A stretch of 64,000 bases of DNA from Flabesymbios commensalis (taxonomy: Eukaryota > Annelida > Polychaeta > Terebellida > Flabelligeridae): NCBI GenBank assembly GCA_964017125.1, contig OZ024902.1, positions 58,063,693-58,127,692 of the forward strand. The letters are read 5' to 3'. The notes beneath the pieces are model-generated. The model searched no databases and had not been told where the DNA came from. It saw nothing but the letters and a program-made list of their open reading frames with translations. Shown one piece after another: positions 39,701 to 51,700 of this stretch. Both the position numbers and the translations under genes were made by a program. Each line of letters opens with the position of its first letter. Position 1 is the stretch's first letter.

Positions 39701-42700
39701 CAAAATATAAGAGGAGTCCCCCCATGGGTTTCAGAGAAATGCTCTGGAAACAAGAATGCCAGTGTCTAAGCTACTTTTCCTCTGAGCTGAGGTCATAACC
39801 CTAAAGGCACATCTAAACTACATATATTATGTGTGTGTGTGTGCAATACGAAAAATATATCCCAAAGGGTTTCCAAGATATACCCAAAAAACTCAAATGC
39901 GGACGGATAGAAAGACGTCAGATGGGGGATATAGAAGGGTGAGGCATTTAAAAAAAATATTTAAAGCGGGTAATTAAACCATGAAACCAAAATAAGTTAA
40001 CAAACCGCTGCTTGTCGTTCTGTATCTTTGATCCCTTCAATATCTGTCTCCAGCTTGGTTAATTCAGCAAATACTGATGTCTTCAGGTGACATAGGGTCT
40101 TGTCCCTGATGTAAGATAAATATTATCTACTATTATATTTAGAAAACAATAGGTCTATGTACAGTTGGTGCAGACATGCCTATATTGATAAAAGTGAGGA
40201 AAATTGCATGAATATCACATATTGGGATTTTAATATAATTTGATTATGGAGTGAGATGGCAGGGATCGACACTTACACTAACTGCTCTAAGGGCCAGTAA
40301 CGTCAGATAAATAATGTCTTACAAAAATGAAAACATTTTAAGAGACCAATTGTTTACAAGACTAAATCAATACAAGACACTTTCATTTTTTTTAAGATTG
40401 CACAGCAACCTGTGTCTCCCTTTTGCTATGAAACTACTCATGGTGGCAATTTTAAAACTTAGTACAGTATTGCTCTTGTACATCTGCATGTTGGGAATAT
40501 GTTTTGAACTTTTTTATTGTGCCCCTAAAAATTATGAAGGTCAAAAATTCAGGAGTAATAAATGTCCATAGAGGAGGCAATTTGAGGAGCAATGGACATG
40601 TACCTCACTCAGTATTCCTGATTAGTTTATTTTGTCACTCTACCATGATAGCTATTTCGTTTTATTATGGTCAGTTGATACTGTGATCTTTAGATGACCG
40701 CTCTGAAGTGCTATGTCGCTATGGACGGATGATGCCACGTAGAATAATTATTGTTTTTCATGAGTTAACTTTTCACTGAGAGCTATTCAATTAATTTGCT
40801 GATAAGCCTGCGATAGTGGAGACAGAAAAAAGGGAAGCACAATAAACATCCCGATAGTAATCAGAGATGCTTAATTGATCAGCTAGCTTTTTAGTGACAG
40901 CAAAACTGCTAAATACATAATATATCACCTGTGAAGGTGCTGATCTCGCCATATTGAAGACACTTGGCTCTCAGCGGATCGCAACGTATTTTTTGTTATT
41001 GCCTCTAATTTCTGTTTTTTCATCTGAAAAACAGACTATACACATAAAATCAAATAAATACAGATATCCACAGTTCAATGGCCTCCACTAGTGCAATCTC
41101 TCTATGCATGTCATATATAATAAACATTTTATAATTCTAATAAAATTATTGTATTACCATTAATACCATTAGGCCTACTACCGGTACTAGCACTTATTGA
41201 CACCAGTTACTGGTGCAAATTAGGCTAACTAATGGATTAGCACTCAATTTCAAACATTCCATATTTGTACAATAAATTTTATACCACACTGATAAGGCTT
41301 GACGGAGTCTCGATTTACTGACATTAAGATTGTGGCTGCTTTGACCATTAGGGAAGGTTTACAATGAGACCATCTCATGTAAGGTGCTTGACAATCGTGG
41401 TTAAAATTGAGAAGACCAAACCCCAATTGTTGTTTGCATAGCGTTTATGGTAATTTGTTAGATAACACTGTAACAAGGAGGAGTCAAAATAGACGTTACT
41501 ATGTGTTGGTGGTTTTACAGATTTTGAGAGGCAGGGCTGGGAGTGAAAAAATGCTTCCAAGACTAAAAAGAAATTTGCTTACTAGAGGGGCTTCATCCGG
41601 TGCTGCCTCTGCCACGCAGCAGCCTCTGAGGGGGGGGGGGGGAGCCCTCGTAAGGCTAAGGTGATTTCTCCCGAGATTTTATTTTATTTTTTAGATGTCC
41701 TCAGGTGGTTTTAGCACACTAGTGATGCTAAATTTTACTTTCTGGGAAGCAGCAAAATGTGGTCTTAAATGTGTCTAATTTCTTTTTATGCTTATTGTTT
41801 CAAAAGCTGAAAAAAAAGTCAAACTAACAGCTAATTACGGCAGCAAAAATATAATTTTTTATTTTTGAATTATAAACTTTGTGAAATGTTTGTGAAATTA
41901 CAAAATGAAGAAAATTAAAACACATGAATATTATCCATTTAACAGTAGATGCATAAAGAACTACATTTGCCTGAGGGGCAGAGCTTGCGTCTCCAACCGC
42001 CCCACATAGATTCAGCAACCAAAATACATTAATCATAGAGAAATACAGTACTGTCACCAATTTTTAATCTAACCAAGTATAAAAGTGATGTCGGAATCAC
42101 ACCAAAATCTAATCAACATATGGCCAGGGTAAGCTGCTTCCTTGGAACAAATCGGTGAAGCAGTTCATGCTCTTGAGAGAAACATGTGATTCGTCAGACA
42201 TCTTGAATTTTGTTGAAAAAATGAAAAACTATTCTCCAGACAAATTTCTCAGGGCCAGTGAGCATACCCAAAACAAAAAGATAAAGTTGAGCTGTATAAC
42301 TATATTACCAAATTTTGATAAGAGCCAAAATAAGCAAAACTAAAATATCAGTTAAAATCCTAAAACGTAAAAATATTGAAGTTTTTATTGTCATAATCAC
42401 ATCAAAAACTAATCAGCACCCATATGCATACTTCAAATAATCTGAGCAGGGGTTTTCGAGTGAGAGCAGAAACAAAATGCGGCGGCAGAGACGGCAGGCA
42501 GACTCAGCAAAAGCAATAAGTCTCCATCACCATCACAAAGTGGATAGAGACATAATTAATTCTGCCTAAACAAACAAACAAAAAAAATAGGTCATCAAAA
42601 TCTGGAAGTCCCTTAACAAATTATTTTTAAGGTCATAATTCAGGCTAGACAGTAAGTCGGAGGTCTTTAACAATACAAAACCTATAAGTGAAAGACAAAA

Positions 42701-45700
42701 AAAGTTGAATAGCTATGAGTTGATGAGCTCAAGTATCACTGTATATGTACAACCATATTTTGAGAATGTGGTTGTCCATACTTTCGGCCTATTACAAACC
42801 TTGTTTATAATTGAATTCTATTATGAATTTATGAAAACAAACCTGCATATTGCGTTGTATTTCAGAACCAAACGATTTAATGATTGTGGAGACGCCAGAT
42901 CCAAGATCCATCTGTGCAGGCTGTTCTTGTGATAAGCAGAGACTTGTGTCTTCAGGCTCAGCCTCTTCTGTCTCTGACTGCTCTGGGCAGCAGGGTGAAT
43001 TCTGTGCACCTGCAGACATGTCAAGCCTTAGGTTAAGCACACTTGGCTCATGTACCATGTCTTCTTCTGATAATTCCTCATCTGATTCTACTTGAGTCAA
43101 AGGCGCAGGCTTCTTTACAGGTGTTTTATTTTTAGGTGTCTTCACAGCTGGAAAATGTTAATACACACCACTTTTAAAATACAATTCACATCAAAGTGGT
43201 CAAATGAATGAGCGATCTTGTTTGAATTAACACAGATGGAAAATGAAGATATAGTCTTGTCAAAACTTGAGAAAGACATTACAATTGAATGGACACTTTC
43301 CAAGGTGAGCATCCCAATAAAAACCTTACATTTCGTTTTAGAGTAAAGTTCCATCTCTCTGATTCGATTTACCAGATATTCGGCGTCTTAAAGAAAATAG
43401 CCGCCAATCTGTCATTGTTATTTATAATATGATAAGAGTCGAAATTTTCAGTGCACTACCCCCCCTGAAACCTGAATTCTTCATATTTATAGCTCCCTCT
43501 GTAACAATTCAGATAATAATTTTCTCTACCCAAAAGCATCACCAATTAATAATCTTATACATATGAAACAATATTAATTAGATGTTATATTTGTGGGGCA
43601 AATAATAAAAGTCTCCACACTCCATGATTAGAAGCTGATTACAAGCACATTAGAGAGAGGGGAAGCTATCAGTGAAAAGAAAGTGTCAGCTCGGCATTCA
43701 CAATGTTTTCGAACATAACCAGGGTAATTTATCAGTGCTCAGAATTTTTTTTATGAAGATCAGATGAATATTGGCAACTGTAGAGCGTTTATTTCAATTC
43801 GGTATTATTAACTCACCTGGACTGTTCTTAGTCTCAGAAGTGAATAACCTGCGTGGTCTGATACCTGCAGAGGATGGAGCGTCCTCTTCATCATCTGTAA
43901 ATAAATATTATAATTCAGCTTGAAATGGCAGCACTAATCAACAACAAGAGCACACTCGACAATAGCCCGCCGTCATTATTGAACTTAAAGTTAATGCGCC
44001 CACAAGGTTAAATTATTGACAAAAAATGCAAAAAATCTCTATAAATTAGCCATTTTTATTTTTTAAGCCATTATTGAACTTGTCCGAGAACTGGTCATTA
44101 GTAACATGCATAACAAATTTGGGAAGAACACATGAAAAACTTTTCATGTGATCATGCCCACAAGTAAATGTTAACAAAATATACATGAGCTCACTGTTAA
44201 TAAATCAGACGGGTTAAAAAGCTGAACAAACCTCATTCGAAAGGGAGGAGAAATATTCAACTTTCTGTAGACAGTTTGAAGGGTGTCAATAAAAAATACA
44301 TGGGAACCAATTAAAAAACATAAACTGTATTTTATATTTCAATGGCAACTACAGAAATCTCCACCATCCACAATGATTAGCAAGACAGTAGACAGGGATA
44401 TAATTATCATATACTTAGCAATCATTGGGGCCATCTTGAATATGGGATGATTTTTAAGTGGGTTCTTTTAATTTAATGTCAAGGTATCACCTAAAGTTTT
44501 GATACAGCCTCACTGGTGCCAAACAGTAGGATTGAACCGCGTCATGGCCAACCACGCACCCGAGAAATATTTTAATTATAGACACCAATTATTTGCCATT
44601 GAAAATGGCGATTTTAATATAAGTTTGAACTCAAGTAAGAGTGAAATATGGAAAATTCAACTACTTATAATTGCTACTTAATATCCCAGCTTCAAAATAT
44701 CTTAGATATTGGTAAATGTCTTCATAGTCCTCATACGTTACCGTAATTACTGGACGATACCGCGCTACTATTATTTGAGCTCCTGCACGATATAGAACAA
44801 GTGCGCGATAAATGCGACTAGATCGCTGATTAACCTGTCTGACATGTCTGATTGCTCAGGTGAGAGCATTGAGCTGTGAAAGGTCAGTATCGTTTTGTCA
44901 TCGCGTTGGCGCCGTTATCACCTATGCCGTGAGTGTAGCCTCGTTGACGAGTGAATGAACAGGGCTCATCAGGCAGGGTATAGTACGAACGGATCAGTTA
45001 TGTCATGTCACTTATCACTGTTACTCTCTGTCAGAAGGATTAACTGCTCAATAAACTGACATGCTGACATTGTACAATACATCATTATAAACACGTTAGG
45101 GATTTTCTAGCAGCCGGTAATATATATATCATGATGATTGATAAATATCTAATGTTACGCGTTAGCGTGTTATACAGATACATGCATCCCAACAAACACA
45201 GGCAATGACCCAATGTTGTTCTAATGTTGGCCCGATGTCTTGGCCGTCGGCACAACATTAAAACAATATTGGGTCAATGCATCGTGTTAGCTGGGATGTC
45301 TTCAAACTGCACATCCATGCCTGCCTATTCATGTAGGCCTACATACGCATACACCACACGGGACGATGCCACATGCTTTACTGGCACACCAACGGCTGGA
45401 GTCAAGACGACATTCTGGGGCTTGCAGTTTTGAAATTTTGCACACTATGTGAAATGTATTTCTTACGTTTTTATTCCACTATTAACGTAGGTCTATATTT
45501 TGCCGACTCATTTCTATCAACTACCATTGTATATATATCGTCGTACTCATACAAAGTTGGTATGCGCTGGTAAATTATTTGCAGGTTAACCGCGGTCCGT
45601 GGCTGTAAAATGTCACACCTTCAATGCAGCAATCACCTGATTACTGGCGGGGGTATGTGTGTACTGACTACTCACTAGTTCCCGCCAGGCCGGTCGAATG

Positions 45701-48700
45701 ACAATCCCTGGTACAGAAACTTAGTATGCCTATATTCGTGTTAATTACGTGTCTATATTGAACCGCAACACGTTTAAGTGAACATGATAGTATTAATTGT
45801 TAATTATTATATATTACAATAATACTAATTAACACGATCTAATAAATCTAGGACCCGAGCCGTCACAAATCAATTTTACTAACACACCATTAGCATTGAA
45901 GACTGCCATGTCATGGCGATATTTTAAACTGTGCGATAAATAATGAGTGCGCGGTGTGTAAGGCTCAAGCACTAAGAAAGGCCTATTTTAACCTTTTGCT
46001 CTGTATAGACCAGTGCGTGGTATCGTCCACCAATTACGGTATATCGTGTAGGTTACTGTGAGCTTTAAAATAAGTAAATCTCAGATACTGAAAGTGTGGT
46101 AATAATACCACTGGCCTTACGTGGTTTAAGTATTTTAAACAATTCAGTAGAATTAGTAGTGAAGCATCCTAGTTAATATCCGTAATAGGCAATTTTACTG
46201 ATGGTGGAATAAGCCATTTCATCTTAATTTTTTTCACGTACAGTATGTCATGTGTTGCATTTATGAGACATGTGTAACTGGTACCAACCACAATCATCAT
46301 CAGTGGTAGATGCAGCCTGCTCAGGCTCAGCTGTCGTCACAGATGATCTTCTCCTCTCACAGGGACCTGCTTAATGACATGCCAAAATGAACAACATTTT
46401 TAAAAATGCCACAGGGGCATCTGACCTAAATTAAAAACCTAAACAAGAGCACAATTGAAAATAGCCGACCCCATTATTGAACTTTAGGTTATTGTATTCA
46501 CAAGGTCAAATTATTGACGTAAAATGCAAAAAAATGCAATAAAATGATTTGATTTTTTTTCAGCCATTATTGAACTTGTCGAGAACTGCTTAGTAGTAAC
46601 ATGCAGAACAAATCAAGAGGATACATGAGAAAATTTTCAAGTTATAGTGTCCAAGGTCAAATTATTGAAGTAAAATGCAAAAAATTGCACTAAATCGGCC
46701 ATTTAGATTTTTTTTCAGTAATTATTGAACTTGTCCGAGAGCTGCTTATTAGCAACATGCATAACAAATTTGAAGAGCATACATAAAAAACTTTTCAAGT
46801 TATTGTGCCCACAAGGTCAAATTATTGACGTAAAATGCAAAAAACACAATAAATCGGCCATTTTGAAATTTTGTTCAGCCATTATTGAACTCGTCCAAGA
46901 ACTGCTTATTAGTAGCATGTAGAGCAAATTTGAAGAGGATACATGAAAAACTTTTCAAGTTATCTTGCCCACAAGGTCAAAGTATCGACGAAAAATACGA
47001 TAAATCGCAAAAAAACGGCTATTTTGAATTTTTTTGGCCATTATTGAACTTGTCATTAGTAGCATGCATAACAAATTTGGGAAGGTTACATGAAAAAGCT
47101 TACAAGTTAGCGCGCCCACAAGTAAATGTTGACGCAGACGCCGCCGAACTTCACTTGCAATAGCCCACATTTTTAAATTAAAATGCGGGCTAAAAGCAAA
47201 TACTGCCAACAGGGTGTTATTTGTCCAAATTACACTATAATGGAAGACATGCACTGGCAGTTATGCAAAAATAGGGAGAAAACATGAGCAATTGTTTAAT
47301 CCTAGCTAAGACAGTGACTACCAAACAAAATTACATAGGCTTAGGTATGATTATCTATAAAAAACGTACTAGGTACTTTAAAGATAATACCTTGAATACA
47401 TATTTTTACAATGTAAGAGAACTGAAATGATAAAACAAGAATTTCGTACAACCTATGATGATCCTGTTGTTCAATCAGATCAATTTATAAATAGTTTTAG
47501 AATAAGAGACAAGAGGCAAAGGCTATTATCGGTGTCTAGTGATATGTAGCTGACTACCAGGGATTCATAACAATAGCGTACCTGACTTGGATAGAAAATC
47601 ACCAGAGTCACATATCAACAATTCCTCAGCGTCCAATGCAGAAAAATTCAAGCTATCCTGTGATAAAAAAAATATAAAAAAAGATAACTATTTTAATGCA
47701 AATATCAAGACAAAAAAATAAAATCATATACATGCACTGTTATAATTCTAATAAACACCAATATTCCAATAAATGCCCACCCATCTGATTTGAAAATATA
47801 ATCAGCGATCATAAAATACTCGCCCACCCCTTCCAACTGCCAAGTCACTCTCAGCACTCAAGAGCACAATTTCAGATTTGCCAAACAGCATCGCCAAATT
47901 TCGTTCAATCCAGCTGGATCCGGCTATACTGATTATGTCATGGTTATGTTGCAGGACTTAATCCAGCCTATAATTCTAGCATACATTATGTCAACGTATG
48001 GCTTTGAGTGGAATGATTTTCAGGGTAATTTCCCACCATGACACACATTTTTAATGTGCGCACATCCAGGGGTGGGGTGGGAAATTATTCCAAGACTGAA
48101 AAGAATATTGCCTACTAGAATTGCCTACTCTGAATTGTTGTTTCTGCCATGATGCGACTATTTTTACAACATCGCACGCTATCTTCCCATCAGAAATGAA
48201 ATGAAACAAGACTACATAAGTCCAGGAGCTCCCGCGACGAATTAGAATTTGATTTAAGCAATTTTGTGTAGGGTTTTTAATGTAGTACTAGGCTAGGTCA
48301 AAAATCAAGACGCAAGACAACTAGGTCTAAGAAGCTCAGTCTAAGAGTAAGATAAGAACTAGACAGTTTTTGTCAGAGATTGCAAACCTCCATTAAAATT
48401 AATGATCCTAATCAGTATCCCAGTAATGGTCTACCTATCTGGCATGGTTTACCCGATATCAGGCCAATCGAGGTAACTAATAGCTGATTTACGGTCATTT
48501 TGAATTCGATATAAACTAGTTAAAAACTTAGGGTGCAACCCTTCCCCTGAAACCTCATATTTTGTTTTATAGTAATAGACTAACATCTAACACAGTTTGC
48601 AAAATATTGGGCATGTGAAAGTAAATAATGGCCGATAGGGGGCCATTTTGAATTTGATCGAGTCGGAATTTTTCAAGATGCATCCTCAGCTGAAATGTCA

Positions 48701-51700
48701 CATTTCATTCTATAGTAATGGTCTAGCCATCTAGCACGGTTTACCAAATATCGCCCATGTGAAAGTGAATAATGGCCGATAGGAGGCCATTTTGAATTTG
48801 ATCAAGTCAAAATTTTTCAAGATGCATCCTCTCCTGAAATCTCACATTTTGTTTTATAGTAATGGTCTAGCCATCTAGTACGGTTACTAAAAACCGGCTA
48901 TGTGAAAGTAAATAATGGCCGATAGGCGGCCATTTTGAATTTGATCGAGTCAATTTTTTTCAAGATGCAACCTCTCTTGTAATCTCACATTTTGTTTTAT
49001 AGTAATGGCCCAGCTATCTAACACGGTTTACCAAATATCAGCAATGTGAAAGTAAATAGTGGCCGATAGGCGGCCATTTTGAATTCGATGAGTCGAAAGT
49101 TTTTTAAAGGCATCCTCTCTCTAAACGTCACATTTTGTTTTATAGTAATGGTCTAGCTATCTAGCACGGTTTACCTGATATCAGGCCTATCGAGGTAAAT
49201 AATGCTGATTGTCGGCTATTTTGAATTCGTAAATTAAAAATTTTCAGGGTGCATCCTCCCCCGAAAACTCACACTTTGTTTTATAGTAATCAGGTAATGG
49301 TCTAGCCATCTAGCACGGTTTACCAAATATCAGCCATGTGAAAATGAATAATGGCCGAAAAGGCGGCCATTTTAAATTTGATCAAGTCAATTTTTTTCAA
49401 GATGCATCCTCATCTGAAATCTCACATTTCGTTTTACAGTAATGGTCTAGCCATCTAGCACGGTTGACCAAATAACGGCCATGTGAAAGTGAATAATGGC
49501 CGATAAGCGGCCATTTTGAATTTTATCGAGTCTAATTTTTTCAAGATGCATCCTCTCCTGAAATCACACATTTTGTTTTATAGTAATGGTCTAGCCATCT
49601 AGCACGGCTTACCAAATAACGGCCATGTGAAAGTGAATAATGGCCGATAAGCGGCCATTTTGAATTTTATAGAGTCGAATTTTTTCAAGATGCATCCTCT
49701 CCTGAAAGCACACATTTTGTTTTATAGTAATGGTCTAGCCATCTAGCACGGTTTACCAAATAACGGCCATGTGAAAGTGTATAATGGCCGATAAGCGGCC
49801 ATTTTTGATTTTTAAAGGGTCAAATTTTTTCAAGATGCATCCTCTCCTGAAATCACACATTTTGTTTTATAGTACTGGTCTAGCCATCTAGCACGGTTTA
49901 CCAAATAACGGCCATGTGAAAGTGAATAATGGCCGATTGGCGGCCATTTTGAACTTTGACAAAATGATTTTTTTCAAAATACATCCTCTCCTGAAGCCTT
50001 ACAATTTGTTTTATAGTAATGGTTTAGATATCTTGAGCGGTTTTCATGATATTCCACAATATCAGGCCTGTCGAGGTGAATAATGGCTGATAGGCGGCCA
50101 TTTTGAATTTTATCAACTTAAAATTTTTCAGGATGCATCCTCTCCTGAAACCTTACAATTTATTTGATATTAATGGTGTAGCTATCTTGAGCGGTTTTCA
50201 TGATATTCCGCAATATCAGGCCTGTCAAGGTGAATAATGGCCGATAGGCGGCCATTTTTAATTTTATCGACTTGAAATTTTTCAAGATGCATCCTCTCCT
50301 GAAACCTCACAATTTGTTTTATAGTAATGGTCTAGCCATCTAGCACGGATTACCAAATAACGGCCATGTGAAAGTGAATAATGGCCGATAAGCGGCCATT
50401 TTGAATTTTATAGAGTCGAATTTTTTCAAGATGCATCCTCTCCTGAAATCACACATTTTGTTTTATAGTAATGGTCTAGCCATCTAGCACGGTTTACCAA
50501 ATAACAGCCATGTGAAAGTGAATAATGGCCGATAAGTGGCCATTTTGAATTTTATCGAGTCAAATTTTTTCAAGATGCATCCTCTCCTGAAATCACACAT
50601 TTTGTTTTATAGTAATGGTCTAGCCATCTAGCACGGTTTACCCAGAGCTCCAGATAATTTTTTGGTTTGAGGAGTATTTCACTCGTTGAAATGGGTGATG
50701 AGGAGTGAAATATGATAAAAAAATAAACGATGAGTATTTTTCATAAAACAAGATGAGCTTTATTTAGATCGTTTTTTTCTTACAGTCACATAGTTCTGTT
50801 CACGTAAAAAATACAACAATCGTTTCATTTTTTCTGTTTATTTTTACTTTGATGGGTATTTTAATAGTTTTTATGGGTAATATTACTCCTAAGATTTTCA
50901 ATCAATGAGTATTTGCAGTTTTTACATGCGTATTTTACTCATATACGCATGCTATCTGGAGCCCTGTTTACCAAATAACGGCCATGTGAAAGTGAATAAT
51001 GGCCGATTGGCGGCCATTTTGAACTTTGACAAAATGAATTTTTTCAAAATACATCCTCTCCTGAAGCCTTACAATTTGTTTTATAGTAATGGTTTAGATA
51101 TCTTGAGCGGTTTTCATGATATTCCACAATATCAGGCCTGTCGAGGTGAATAATGGCTGATAGGCGGCCATTTTGAATTTTATCAACTTAAAATTTTTCA
51201 GGATGCATCCTCTCCTGAAACCTTACAATTTATTTGATATTAATGGTGTAGCTATCTTGAGCGGTTTTCATGATATTCCGCAATATCAGGCCTGTCAAGG
51301 TGAATAATGGCCGATAGGCGGCCATTTTTAATTTTATCGACTTGAAATTTTTCAAGATGCATCCTCTCCTGAAACCTCACAATTTGTTTTATAGTAATGG
51401 TGTAGCTATCTTGAGCGGTTTTCATGATATTCCGCAAAATCTTTCAGTCGGATTTACCGATGTTATAAATTAGGTCAAAGTGCTGGGTCAACTTCAAGGT
51501 CAAGGTCCAAAAACCTGAAAAGGCACAACTAGGGACCTTAGAGAACATGTATGTGCAATATGACTGTCATCGGCCCAGTACTTTTCGAGATCTGCTCCGG
51601 AAACGAAGTGCGCGTCAAAACGTCTAAATAGGTCATAGTTCTGAACCAGAAGTAGGTCAAAGTTCAAATACCCCAAAAGGCACAACTAGACCCCCTAGGG

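Larger units (their letters stand above)
37050..39935 (+). repeat. Family F tandem repeat, twice interrupted
   Basis: Diverged ~150-200-bp units each with GTGTGTGCAATATGAAAA, CCCCAAGGGGTTTC, TGCTCTGGAAA-GAGAT and AGGTCAAA. Units are at about 37100, 37590, 37840, 37970, 38155 and 39835. The array is split by a hAT-like MITE (37144-37490) and a 1.4-kb TIR element (38236-39649). It ends near GACGTCAGATGGGGGATATAG. Two units of the same kind also occur at 51440-51780 inside a family A element. Confidence 0.7.

Noticed and set aside
40006-40105. Ending the SYCP2-like protein at the in-frame TAA just past this exon (...QAAVC stop)
   Set aside because: Splicing at GCG|GTTTG to 36794-36925 keeps the phase and adds the KQQLKLLENCRMTQHDRL segment, which continues the SYCP3-type coiled coil.
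42850-43095. Plus-strand ORF of 81 residues
   Set aside because: It is the antisense shadow of the coding exon 42843-43147 on the minus strand.
48430-51440. Regular spaced repeats that could suggest a CRISPR array
   Set aside because: Units of about 144 bp are repeated in full with no unique spacers, in a eukaryotic intron.
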